DNA of 64,000 nucleotides, from positions 24,290,508-24,354,507 of the forward strand of contig NC_088776.1 in assembly GCF_954871325.1 (NCBI RefSeq). The letters are read 5' to 3'. The first letter of the stretch is position 1; each line of letters starts with the position of its first letter. This document shows, in pieces, positions 12,965-25,967 of the stretch. The position numbers were made by a program, and so were the translations under genes. Origin of the DNA: Gordionus sp. m RMFG-2023 (Eukaryota > Nematomorpha > Gordioida > Chordodea > Parachordodidae). The notes under the pieces are model-generated. The model was not told where the DNA came from. It did not search any database and saw nothing but the letters and a program-made list of their open reading frames with translations.

Positions 12965-13639
12965 TATACATGTGTTTTTTAAATTAAAGATAAAATAAAA
13001 AAATATTTTCCCTATACATAATTCGAGTGTAGGTTTGAATACAAAAGTATTCAAAACCGGTTTTTAGAGGTTCAAACCGAACCGATATTTTAATTTTTAA
13101 CAAACCGAACCTGAACCTTGAACCGTTATTTTTATCCGAACCTGAACCCGAACAGGTATTCGTTTCGGTTTGGATCCCCTGCTAATTTGTTAAGGTTTTA
13201 TATCATATTTGAACAAGAAAACATTTATAACTTACTAATAATATTTCTAAATGTCTTTTTAATGTGAAAAAAGGATTATGCGAGTGTGCCCTAAAATTAG
13301 ATATTGCATTACACTATAACATTAAATTTGAAAGACTGACCAGATGAGGTTTTGCATGAGCTTGTAAATTTATACCAACCTTACATTTTTATACATTATT
13401 TTCCATATTTTACCATATCTACGTCGTTATTTGTAATTATTAAATGATCAATGATCAAAATATTTGTTTGATATCCATAAGAAGTATGTATTAATTTTTC
13501 ACTATGACTTAAATTGATCCACAATGCTTCATATAGTATTAGAGCATTCCTATTTCCAATATTTTAGTATGCAAAATCTAAACATTTTTGATTTAGTTGT
13601 ATTTAATTAATCTAAAAAATCATCAGTTTTTATATATTG

Positions 13640-14175
13640 GGAATCAAGGAAATTTGAATATCCAAAGTTATATAAACTTGCTCTTATATTACTTGGTTTC
13701 CCGCAACACAAGTTTCTGTTAAAAGGGCCTTTCGGTGCTAAAATTTGTGTTATCGCCACAAAGAACAAATATGAATCCACTAGAAAATATATTACTTAAA
13801 CGTTCAAATAATATATTTAGAAATGAGTTATAATTCTTATATATTTTTTATATATAATTCATAGATACTTATAAAAAAACAAATTAATTTCATCTATTTT
13901 ATAAATAAGCAATATTATTAACTTAAGTGATGGCAAAATTTTAATAAATAATATTTATAATTAAAATCATTATACGATGGTGTTACTTCAATAGAAATAA
14001 TTTAGAAAAAAATTTCTAATCGTAATGAACCTTTATGAACCTTTACAATTAGCTGAACCGAACCGAAACTTCATAAAATTTTTCTTAAGAACCGTAATCG
14101 AACCGTAACCTTTTATAATTGTTTACATACTGAGTAACCAAACTGAACCATTATAAATAAAGGTTCGGGTCCCTG
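13640..14175 (+). mobile_element. hAT transposon 3' fragment
   Basis: Near 13,690-13,830 the + strand reads, over shifted frames, TQVSVKRAFR and then NPLENILLKRSNN, the end of a hAT dimerisation domain. About 340 bp further on, AACCGAACC words and a terminal GGTTCGGGTCCCTG match the end of the CAGGG...AACCGAACC family at 10,392-13,181. No left end was found. Confidence 0.6.
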
Positions 14176-15704
14176 AATTATAGTGAATATACAACTATTA
14201 GGTCGTTTTAAGGTGTACGAAAGTTAATGGACCATTCCACGTCAAATCGATCACGATCCGGCCGACCCATTTAAAATTGTCAAAATTTATGGAATTATTT
14301 AGATAGGTAAAAAAAATGCGAAGGTGGTTTATTTTAGCTCGCTAGCACACCTGGTTCTCAAGATATAGGGGCTCATAGGCATAAAAAAAGAGCCACTTTG
14401 GATTCTGCAAAATTTTTAAAATGCTCATATCTCAAATATTATTTATAGTAAAAAAAAATAATATATCATATTGTAGGTAAAAAAAATTATCTAAAAAGCT
14501 ATAAAAAAAATAATTGACGCCAATTTGAGTCTTTAACTCTGTTTACCTATATTTCTTTACCTGTATTTTTAAGCAAAAAAGTGAGTTTGTTTTGGGAATT
14601 TTTTTTTTGCTTTTTATTTAGACACATTTTATAAATATATATACGATGTCAAAACCTTGGTGACGCCATTGACTCTTCGGAAATATACATTTATACAAAA
14701 AATTGAAAAAAATATATGGCGCTTTATGAAATTATGGATTATTGTTAAAATTTTGTCGTAACTAATCATAAGATATTTTCATTTTATACTAAAAAATTTC
14801 GAATTTCTATTAAATATACTAATTAAACTGAAGGGCAGTGTGGGCAATTGCCCATTAGGCACTTAATAATATAACAAATTTCCAATAATAAATATCTTTC
14901 GTAATTTTTTTATTATTCATTTTTATTAATAATATATAAACATAGATAGTAATCATATTCATTCCATAATTTAAAATATATAAAACAAAATTTAGTTATA
15001 AATTATATATTTTAAGAAAATAAATTAAAAAGATGAATAGTCTTAATTATCTCATCCTTCTAAGGTTAATAATTAAATAAATTGTTGCATGCCTTGCATA
15101 TCTGCCTCCTGCATATATACTATTACCAAGTCCTCTTAGGAATGAATCTAGATTTACATTTATGCATGTATGGTTGTGATGGAAAAGCATGAAGGCTGGG
15201 ATTAAAGAATAGTGTTTTATTTAAAGTTTACCAATTATTTATATAATATTAAATATCAAATAATATTTATGATGCATATATATTTTACAAAATAAATAAT
15301 TAAAATAATAATAATAATGATAATAATTAAAATCCTAATTTTAAGTTAACAAGTAATTTTAAATCCAAAATAATATAAACTCATCGAGATCAAGTTTTAT
15401 AAAATAACATATATTATTTGAATACGAAAGAATACTTTTTTAAGATACATTATTGAATATATTAATTTATGCTTAAGAGGTATAAAAATGCAGGTTGAAA
15501 TCGAATTTCGTTAAAATCTTATAGAATGAATTGTAAATTATGGTTTAAAAATTGTTTATTCTTTCAATAAATTTAATTTATTTTCATGCCTTAAGTTTTA
15601 AGGGTAAATATCAAAAGCACTTACTTTATGATTATCGAAAGAGCTAGGCATATTTACCTCCCCTCCTTCCCACCTGTCTCAATACAGAATCACAATATAT
15701 CTTG
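14176..15704. other. Intergenic stretch, no gene seen
   Basis: It contains a GC-richer island at 14,216-14,420 (GGACCATTCCACGTCAAATC, AGATATAGGGGCTCA) that looks like part of a dispersed repeat, and a GGGCAATTGCCC palindrome near 14,843-14,854. No coding frame could be supported. Confidence 0.4.
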
Positions 15705-16206
15705 CATAGACGCGTACGCAGCCGGGGGATGGCAGGGAGACAAATCCCCTCCCCCCACCACACCAGAAGGTCAATAAATCCAGATATTGGCTAAATTATT
15801 CTCCAATAATATTGCTGATTACTTCATTTTATTGCATATACATATATTCTAATTTACATTATTTAAAATTTCTCAAATATTTGAAACTCACTGCAGAACT
15901 AAAGTAAAATATTTTAAAAGGCATCGCATCGATATGATTTAGAATGAGAATTAATTTTAAAAAAATAAATGATATTTAAATTTGAAGTCAGTGCCGCCTT
16001 GCTTGACAGGAAATAAGATTTTCGAGAAGGGCCAGGCAACTTGTCCAAAATATTTTTACAAGCCCCTGAAAATTTTTTAAGCAGATAATTACAAAACTAT
16101 CTCGTTTTCCTTTATAAAAAAATATAATAGCATACAACTTGTATAAAATATTTTATGTGGCCAGGCTGAGTAAAAATGCATATAGGAACTTAAAATTAGG
16201 GGAAAT

Positions 16207-16544
16207 GTAGATGACGGATTTCATAAATCATATCATTGTTGAGTTAGAAGCAGAACTCTATGAATTTAATAATTATCTACCTTGAAGCAAGGCAAGCCCA
16301 TTGTTTCAGTATTAATATAGGGCCAATCAAAGTATACTATAGAATAAATCTTACTATCTCCCTCTTGGATACAGTAGATGACCAATTTCCTAAATCAAAT
16401 CATTGTTGAATTAGAAGCAGAACTCTATGAATTTAATAATTATCTACCTTGAATCGCAGCAAGGCAAGCCCATTCTTCCAGTATTAATATAGGGCCAGTC
16501 GAAGAATACTATAGAATAAATCTTACTATCTCGCTCTTAGATAC
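16207..16544. repeat. 167-bp tandem duplication
   Basis: Two adjacent copies begin GTAGATGA at 16,207 and 16,374. They share AGTTAGAAGCAGAACTC-like and GGCAAGCCCATT words and differ by scattered substitutions and a few inserted bases. Confidence 0.8.
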
Positions 16545-16900
16545 TTTTATAACCAAAATGAATGAGGTTTTTAATTAATCAAGCACCACTTAGAAATCTG
16601 AAAATATTATTACCGCAGAATCCTTCCGAATCTTTTTCAAATCTTGTTAGAAAAAAATTAAATATTTGACATATTTTTATCGTGACGATGTTAAATTATC
16701 CCATGATGCATTACTAACTGAATGCAAACTATAGCATAAAAGTTAAATATAGTTGATAATGTTCCAAAAAATTCTATAGATGCTTGGAATAATTTCAAAT
16801 ACATTTAAGACTATTTCTCTAATGAAAAATTATTATTTATTTTTCAACCAAATATGAGAACATTTCCTTCTTTAACAAGAATAAAAACGTACCTGAAAAA

Positions 16901-17104
16901 TAGTGTTGTTAAAATGCTCGATTAGAACATATTTTTATAAGCCAGGAAAATATTGTAAAAACCTCGAGATTTCGCTAATAGATGTCCAAACCTTTGTGCC
17001 ATCTATGAGCAAGATATTCCGACTTGGATAATATTTTTCTGGATAATACATTGGGTTAGCCGCTTTTAAAAATCGGCCAAATTGAGCCTTTTAACAACAT
17101 ACTA
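16901..17104. mobile_element. ~200-bp hAT-type MITE (TAGTGTTGTTAAAA family)
   Basis: The ends TAGTGTTGTTAAAATGCTCG and the inverse of GCCTTTTAACAACATACTA are imperfect inverted repeats. The middle (TGTCCAAACCTTTGTGCCAT) recurs at 17,482-17,698 and, diverged, at about 52,085-52,190. No target duplication is visible for this copy. Confidence 0.6.
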
Positions 17105-17481
17105 AAAAGCACTAGTAGCACTGATGAAATTACTGAAATATTAGCTCAATCCCATGAATATTAAATTTTGCATTTTAAATTTATAATATGATTCTAAATG
17201 ATATTTTCTATCATTTTTAGATACACCATATTTTTCTTCATGAATATTTTGGAAATTTATATAAATGCAATTTTGTGCATTAACTTATATTTCCAATTTT
17301 TATTTTAAAATATAATTTTAATTTATACATTAAATTTTATATGCTTAAAAAAATTTATACTTTTTTGCAAAGTTTTTTTTCGAGACATTTATTTTATAAT
17401 GATATGCCGATTATATATATTAATATTTTATAATTAATATATTTGAATTTGTGTAAATTGCCAATATTTTATAGTCACTAG

Positions 17482-17698
17482 TAATGATATTAACTGACTT
17501 AATTCGAGCCGATTTTTAAAAACGGTTAACTCAATATTTTAGCCAGAAAAAGAATATATAAGCTTTGAGATTTCGTTAATAAATGTCCAAACCTTTGCGC
17601 CATCTATGAGAAAATTTTTTAGGCATACGTTGTATATTTTGGATAAAATATTGAGTTAGCCGTTTATACGACTCAGATTGAGTCTTTCAATAACATTA
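17482..17698. mobile_element. Second copy of the ~200-bp hAT-type MITE
   Basis: It shares TGTCCAAACCTTTGCGCCAT with the copy at 16,901-17,104 and has inverted ends TAATGATATTAACTGACT and (inverse) TAATGTTATTGAAAGACT. Flanking bases are only weakly similar, so the age is probably considerable. Confidence 0.55.
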
Positions 17699-18002
17699 GT
17701 ATTAGTAAATCAATGTAAGATATTCTTAAATGACTCCTGGAATATTTTTTGTAAATAAACTTAGTTATCTTCCCTCCTCCCTCCCCTCAACGAATTCCTC
17801 TGTACGCGCTTGTTCATATAGTAAATTTCATCTAATCCCATTTAAATGAAAAAATGGTGGGAATATTGTTTAATGAATATTTCTTGTGGCTGGAAATTTC
17901 CAATTCATGATTAAAATTTAAAGCCCCTCAAAAAACATTATAAAAACCAATTTTCGATATTCTGGCGGTATTTTTTTATACAGCGCCTTTTTAAATTATT
18001 AC

Positions 18003-21000
18003 ATGCCTGCTGTTTTGGAAAATAAATTAGATGAAAACTTAAATAAGAAATATAAAAAGTGCAAGTAAGGTTAATGAAATAAATTTAGTATACAAATATT
18101 TATTAGCAAACTTTTTTTTAAACCTTCAAAATGTGACTATTGTAAACAATATATAAATGATGACACTATTGTATATTCAAATGACAGAGTAGATGTGGTA
18201 ATAATAGCATATAGTTTATATTTTACTAATTCATATGAGAAACATTTTTGTTTACTATCATTACATTATTTTTAATTAAATAATACATTGAGTATTAATT
18301 TTTTTTAATATGTTCCTCTAAATGTATTTTTTGACATCTTAAAATTATTAATTTATAATTTGTATATGTTTGAAATATTTTGAGCATTATTTTTATTATT
18401 ATCAATTCAGGTGTTTTGCAAAAAATTATTGAATGCTTTATTTAATTATGCCAAAAGGGTCATTTACAATTTAAAAATAAGTGATTGATTATTTTTTTAA
18501 ATGATATTTATTTAAATATGTAATTATAATAGTATTCAGAAGAATTTGTGGCTATTACAGACTCAAAATTAGCACTTTGCAATGATAAATCAGAACCAAT
18601 AAATGAATGGGAAAATGAGGATTTTTCCCATGCTCAAATTCCTCAATATAAACTAACAAATTTTTCAATCTATGACAAAAATGGTCACTTATGTGCTATT
18701 GATTCTGGTTTAATTGAAAAGAATATAGAACTTTTATTTAGTGGAACACTTAAACCTATATATTCTGAAGACCCCAGTGTCAATGGTATGAGATATTATT
18801 GACAAATATATAGTATTCTAATTATATATAACTTACAAGATACATATTTTTTAAAAAATTATTAGCAAAATTTAATAATTTTGAGTCAATAAATAATAAT
18901 TTTTTTTATTTTATCAAACCATGTTAGTAAAATAATTGATGTAAAGAAAGAAATATCCAGTATAAAGAAATTGAAATCTAGTTTTAAAAAAATGATAATC
19001 AAAAAATTTAATTATTCAAGAAAATTTTAAAATTAGAGCTGATTATACAAAAATGATTATGAAAGTAATGTTTACATAAATTAATAAAATTAGTCTATCT
19101 ATATGAAAATAATTTTAAAAAAAAACAGCCAGCCATACTGATATTTGTGAATATCAATTTTAATTATTTGAACAAATAGTATCAAAATAATTTTAAAAAT
19201 TCTTAATACCATTAATTACCATTATAAAAAATATGATTATTTATTTTAAGAATTTTAAATGAATGAACATATTACAATATATTTTTATTTAATCTAAAAA
19301 TAAACAAAGATACATTTTACAGAAATTAATACATAGAATTTTATTTGCTTTCTTTGAATGAATTTTAAATTGGGAATATTTAGTTTTGAAGAAAGGCCAT
19401 AGCCATATCAGACCTATTCCCATATTTGGCTTTGGCTCAAACCAAATTAAAATTCTATTAAATTAAATTATAAATATGGTATCTTGTGTAACATGATTCC
19501 ATAAAATTAAATTCCATCAAGTTATAATTTAATAGTCCAAAATTGGTGGAAAGAAAATGCTATTTCTCTAAGATAAAGAGGGTGCACATAAATTGGCCAT
19601 GTTTTGTAAAAATTTGCAAAAATATATTGAAAATTAATTTTAAAAAGATTATTTGCCTAAATCACAACTATTTTAAATTAAATTATAAACTAAATATAAT
19701 TTTTTTCTAGTGCTGGAAACGTTACTTTAAAAAAGAAATATGCTACTTGTTATATCTGAAAAAAAGGAAAGTGCTACTATTACTGGTATTAATAACAATT
19801 GAGTTTTAAAATTTTGATCAGATAAACAAGAGTGTATAGTGCTCAACACAGCTTTCGCTGTGTTAAACACACGTTCAATGGTGCAGATTTAATAAATAAT
19901 AATTGAGGGAATTCATTGAAAATTACAGAATAATCTTTATATTGGAAAAAGTTTAGTTCATATTCTATCATTCAGATTCTCATCCAATTTTTTTTATTAT
20001 TTTTATTAAAAAATAATTTGTGAGTGTGTTGTTTTTTAAGGGAATCAAGTCTGCTTTTTCTTTGTCAAGATCTTTTCTCAAACTGGCAATAAGCTATATT
20101 CATTGACATCTAGTTTTAATTTGATTTATGACAGGTGAATTATTGCTAATAATATATATTCAATTGAAATAAAATATTATCAATATATAAATTATGAACA
20201 ATATTGTATACTTATTATCTTTGTTATGCAGAATTGCATTAATAAGTGGCTTACAAAATGAATTATTTAAAGCCATTTTTTTAACATAATAGTTATTGTG
20301 GGAGTGAAATTTCCCAAATGCATTTTTTTCTATCTAAAATCGGAAGAGCCATAGGAACAGGTTTTATAACCTAAAAAATCATATTAGCCATTACAATATT
20401 TATCTATGAACAAAGTGTCTATATGAATCTTTGTAATTTGGATTTATCACAAGATTCATCAAATTTGCGGTCATTCTCCTTAATAAAACTATACTAATTT
20501 TACAGAGTTTTAGAAAGAGTTCCATTTTGTTATAGCCAATTTAATCATATATACCATTTTCCCTAAAAATGGCTAAGTTTGGAGGATGCCCATCTTTATT
20601 CAACAATTGAGGTTAAAATATTTGAGTTGGGACAAAATTTACACTTATAAAGTGTAAACTTTGTATCCTTAGTTTTCTTTATTGGTATAAAAAATGTTTC
20701 ATATTGGAGCCAAGGCAGATTTTACTAATCATCACCTGAAGGAAATATACAATTGACATGATATTCTTTATAAAATAAATTAGAATATTAATTAAAATAT
20801 AAATTTACATACATTGATTGATTCAATATTAATTAGATTTACAATCTTGACTGAAAATTTAAATTAAAAATGAAGTAATTTGGTGGATGTGAATTAAAAA
20901 CTCGGCTTAAATTTTTATAAAATTTAAAAAATAAATAAAATTAATTTTATAACACAATAAATATGTTTTTTCCATATTTTTAAAGAAATATTTAAAGTAA

Positions 21001-24000
21001 CGTTTTGCCTGTCGTTACTCAAAAAAAAGAAACGCGTTACCGTCACTCGTTACCTATAAAAGAAAGTAACAAATAACGTTCCTTTTCTTTAAAAAAGGCT
21101 AACGACGTTACTTTACACCACTAATTACGTAAAATTTATGAATAAACCAGTTGAAAAAAATCATCAAAAAATTTTAACCAAAAAATCTTTGAAGATCACA
21201 AAATTGAAGATTTTTTAAAAGAAAATCTAATTATTTTAGAAAGTTTGTGATTTATTTTTTACAATAAAAATTTGAAATATCAGATAAAATTTGATCAAAA
21301 CTTTTTATGTTTCTCAAAGAAATCTTCTTTTAAAAAAAATCTTCAGGGAATCTTTAAAGTTTTTGTTTTGTTTTGAAGAGCATTTCGAACTGGAATAAAC
21401 TATTTTAAAATAAAAATTATATTAAATTGACTAAAAGGTACTTTATCATTTATAATTCTCAATATTTATTGCTCATTACATTCAGAACTATATTTATAAT
21501 TAAAAAATAATTTTAAAGTTAACAAGTTGATTATTTTGATTTAAGCAATATTTTATATAAACTACATGAATTATCTTAAATAAAATATTGGTAAATATTT
21601 ATTATAATAATGGCAAATTGAAATAGCGATGAAGATTCTTTATAACTCTTTAAATTTTAACAATATCAAAAAGATTTTTATAGGAGTTATTTGTATCAAA
21701 AAAATAATTTCAGGATTAATACAGTATATTTTAATAATTTAATTTAGCAATTAATTGCAGGCAAAATATTGTAAAATGAGGTATAATAAAATATTTTTTA
21801 TTTAAAAAAAAATCTAATTAAATCATGCTTTTATTTAAAAAATGATTGATTTTAATTATGCCAACCCTATTGCATATATACATCCAATCATTCAAATTTT
21901 ATAAATCATTTTTTTTAAAAAATAATTAGCTTTATATTGGCTAGCGAAATTATTATTATATACTTTATTTCCTTCCTTTATCTCACTAATCAATTATTTG
22001 GAATATTATTCTTGAAATAAATACATTCATTGGATTCACATAGAAATAGCCACTTGTGTCGAAGTATAAAATGATATAATTAAAAAATTTGATCTTATTT
22101 AGAGCTATTATTTAATTTTCCCCAGTTATAAAAATTTACTAATCTCTTATGAAAATTATGTGTAAAATTAGTAGATAGGTTATTCCAATTCCTTCACGAT
22201 AAACATAGATTATCTGATAAATTGTATGTGTTCTCTTTTTAAAAGACGGTGTTGATGTGAAGCATATGGGTCCTATTAACGCCTGGAGGATTACCGGGTT
22301 TGATGGGGGTGAAAATATACTTATTGGAATTACCACAGGTATACATGTTTATCGAATTATTGAAATTATTTAAAATACTTTTACTGTAAATAGATGATCT
22401 TTAATGCTTCGTAACTTCATCGTTCTAATTTAATTTTTAGAATGAAAAAAAAATTTAACCCAAGTTACGAACTCTAAACTTAAATTGTGAATTAGAATCT
22501 TGAACTCAAGTTATACACTCACCGCGAACTCAAGATATAAAACAGTCACAAACTTAGGTTATGAATTGTTGCGAACTCAAATTTTTAACTCGTGAACTCA
22601 GGTAGAAAAATTCTAATAAGAGAGAACCGAACCATTATAAATACTTTCGAACCTATTCGTAACAACTTTTAAAATTATATTTATTTATTTTATTGACACT
22701 ATAGCACGCTATATTTTTTTAAATTTAGGTAACCCTAAATGCCAACATCTAGAGGCGCCCTTTAGCGTTTTAGCGTTTTTATATTCTTATTTCTTTTTTA
22801 AATTGTATTTTATTTTGATATTTTATATATAGTATATATATATATTGTTTGTATTTATAAATATATTTTTGTAGGCCTATCCGATTCGATATTCCCTAAA
22901 TTAAATTGATATCGCCCGATTACCGATCCGATATCATATCTAATTTTATATTCTGTAAATATACCAATGGTTCTAATTTTTAATATACTTTTTATTAGTA
23001 TAACATCTATAATGTAACTATACCATAACTTATTTCATTTAAATATATTATAATAATGATCAGTTGTAGTTTATATTCAATTCAATTGCAATTCTAAAAG
23101 TATATAAAATATTTTTATTATTATTAACTTTTATATAATAAGTAATAACATTAATCTATATTTACATATAAATAATAAACAAATATATTATGAAATTTGA
23201 AATAAATATTTAAAATAATATTTAACATTAATATATCGAAGATTTATTTTTAGAAATACCAAAATTTCCAATTTATGAAAGGTCAACCTGCGGCGATAGT
23301 AACACAGCTTCACTAAAAACAGATTCCAAAGAGATTATCGTACACTTTTATAAACAGATTCTAAAGAGATTATCGCACATTTTTATAAACAGAATGCGCG
23401 AAAAAAATAACAATATGACAGAGTTTTATTAATTAATTATTATTATTAAAAAAGTTAACATAAAAATGGATTTCGATTTTATTTATAAAAATAAATGATT
23501 TTAGATATAACTTTTTTTAAAAATTTTATAGCATTCTATTTTTGTTAAAAACGCCATTTTTTATCGGATCGGAAAATTATATAATATTAGCCGATAACCG
23601 ATATTTTAAAATGTGTAAAATATCGGCCCGATCCGATCCAATAAAAATATTGGGCATCCCTATTTTTTTAAAATAAATAAAATTATTTTAAAGTAAAGAT
23701 AATATATATATTATCTTTGAAATAAATATTTAAATTAATAGTTAAAATGGTTTTTAAATTTATTTTTCTAAAAATTTTATAACATCTTATTTTTATGATA
23801 TACAATTTTTTAAAAATGAAGACCTCATTTTATCGAATCGAAATTGACCCGATCTGATCCGATAAAATATATCGGTACATACTTATAATATAATAATGAT
23901 AATTAATTATAAAAACCGGAACAAACCGCCGATATGATTTTATAAGCAAGAATATAAATTAAAAAAACAAATGGAAGAGAGTTTTAAATTTTCAAACAAA

Positions 24001-25967
24001 AATCCGGAATGGGACTGAACTTTTATACCTATATTCTACAGCCACTCTTATTAAGGTCAACCATATAAGTCTTGTAGTCTCCTTCTAGAAGATAATCATT
24101 TCAGCGTAATCCATCCCAGCCTCTAATCATTTTTTTATAAGGAAAAGGATAAATTTTCTTAATCAGGCCCAGTAAAAATATTATGTAAAAGTTATCCAGC
24201 CTGGCCCAACTTTTTTTTAGAAAATTCATTTAACAATTAAATGTTAATTTTTAAAAAATTATCGAAATATAAAGGCCTCAAAAAGTTTTGATTTATTTAT
24301 TATAAGATAGGATAGTATGCATAAATACAAGTAAGCTAGGCCATGTTTAGGTCGGATTATTTCTGACACCCTTCTCATTTATAAGGTAGTCATATTTCGA
24401 AGTCTTAAATATTTTAATAAAATTGAAAAATAAATTCGATTTAAAAAATATGTATTTTTTATTCTCTAAAATAGAAAATGGTAGAATTGTGGATGACTTC
24501 TATGAATGTCAAATATTATTTTTTGTTTTTTTTATTCATCTTGTAATTGAGGTGCGATAATATGAAAATCAATTCGACAAAAAAAGCAAAATCGGAAGAT
24601 TACCAATTTTTCCACTTATTCGATATTTAGCTAATTTTGATACTGTTCCTTGAGTTTCACGTTCTGGCCAGGCTTGAAGAGATGCAAATTCAATTTTTTT
24701 AGGCCTAAACCCGGCCCATACTTATTATTTTTTAAGTCCGGCTTAACTCAATGAAAATAAATGAAGTATCACTAATTGCTTTGTTTTCTTTATCACATGT
24801 TAATTCTAATTATCATTTTATTTGGATAAAACAAGAGAAAACATCCATTTCTGTTATTTTTTATAGTCCGTTTTTTAAAAAGTATTTACGTCCCAGTCTG
24901 GCCTGAAATATTTTTAAAAGTTGAACTGGCACAATCTTAGTGCCCAATTGCAAGGCTCTAGATACCTAACTGTTAAAGAGTTTGCATAATTTCAGTTTAT
25001 GACTTGAGTTCATAATTTGAGCCTATGATTCATATGTTGTAAAAATATGTCGACTTACGAGACGACTACAGACTCTGAGTCGGATATTCAACTGAATATA
25101 GGCTCGATACCAATACCAAGTATCGTATCTCGAAAAAATTACCTTGATAAATTCACGTTGAATTTTTTAACAAAATTATTCGAATAAAAAATAAATTGAA
25201 AAATGTTTAACGTTTTATTTAATATTTATGTTGTGGATTTTTTTTAAAAATATTTATTACCTTGAATTTCACACAATACTTCCCAATACTATATTTATAT
25301 ACAAATTAACGATATGTATGCAGCATTTGCTGATTATTTCTTGACGGACTCTTGCCATCGAGATTATAGTTCTATATTCGACCGCACCCTTGAAAAGTTA
25401 TATCTGACCAAAATGGTGATTGAGTTTTTGAGTGCGGAGGTGTTTGTTGATGCGGAAGAAAATATGGGTGGAAAAGTGGTAAGTTATGAGGATCTGGTTT
25501 CCTTCGTTTGCTCTCATTTGGGTTCGAAATTTAAGTTCACGGAAGAGCATCTGCTCAAGCATTCACAGTTTATCGTTGATCAGGTTTTTTCTCTCGTTAA
25601 AAAATCTCTTTTTATTATATTAAAGAAAATTTTGAGTTAGGTCCTTTAATTCGATTAATGAAAAGTATAATATACTCCTAAAATGACCACTAATTATATA
25701 ATACCTGAGCCAAATTTTCTCAAATATTAGTTCAAAATAAAAATAGAATTAATAATACAACACCATAATTTTTTTTGGTAAGCAAGTTTGTTTTTAGAAT
25801 TCTAGCAAAACCATCGATAAAATATTATATATTATGATTAATTTTAACATAAATCAGGTTCAGATATATGACGAGTTTGCCGAAGATTATGATTCCCTTC
25901 TAATTTTATCACCATGCTTAAGGACTTTAATTGAGTTTGGTGGAGTTGATTTGGAGACACGATATAA
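18003..25967 (+). CDS. DNMT1: DNMT1 exons 1-6: zinc motif and RFTS domain
   Basis: Exon 2 carries [11 protein letters not shown], matching the CPQCGQYLDD zinc motif that opens the RFTS of human DNMT1. Exon 3 has [20 protein letters not shown] and [14 protein letters not shown]. Exon 4 has [15 protein letters not shown]. Exon 5 opens with AFADYFL, has YEDLVSFV and ends with HSQFIVDQ. Exon 6 has [15 protein letters not shown]. These are the RFTS landmarks in the right order. In the vertebrate enzyme this domain folds over the catalytic site and binds ubiquitinated histone H3. Only about 29 residues precede the first Cys, whereas vertebrate DNMT1 has some 350 with DMAP1- and PCNA-binding segments. 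Intron 1 is 42 bp, and the intron after exon 3 is about 3.5 kb with a hAT element. Confidence 0.9.

Larger units (their letters stand above)
10392..13181 (+). mobile_element. hAT transposon carrying two nested elements
   Basis: The element starts CAGGGATCCAAACCGAACC and ends GGTTTGGATCCCCTG, forming inverted ends. Flanks CTAATTTTG (left) and CTAATTTG (right) look like an 8-bp target duplication with one extra T. At about 12,510-12,640 a + strand frame reads ATQVSVERCFSTIK, the C-terminal dimerisation motif of hAT transposases, followed by stops. The rest of the transposase is not recognisable. It is interrupted by a foldback element (10,524-12,242) and a mariner-type MITE (12,767-12,964). Related sequences lie at 13,640-14,175 and 53,149-53,659. 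Confidence 0.8.
15705..17817. mobile_element. Possible composite hAT-like element
   Basis: The left end CATAGACGCGTACGCAG with a G-rich follow-on and the inverted right end (GCGCGTACAGAGG, G-rich) near 17,798-17,817 look like diverged terminal repeats related to CATAGGCGTAGCCAG. No target duplication was found. The interior carries a 167-bp tandem duplication and two small MITEs, described separately. Confidence 0.4.

Noticed and set aside
12782-13054. A 90-codon open frame on the - strand
   Set aside because: It lies across the palindromic MITE and the border of the hAT element. The frame is a by-product of the inverted repeat and matches no protein.
15060-15200. Cys-rich short frame as a possible upstream DNMT1 exon
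   Set aside because: The expected zinc motif was found instead at 18,107-18,188 with matching phases and flanking splice sites.
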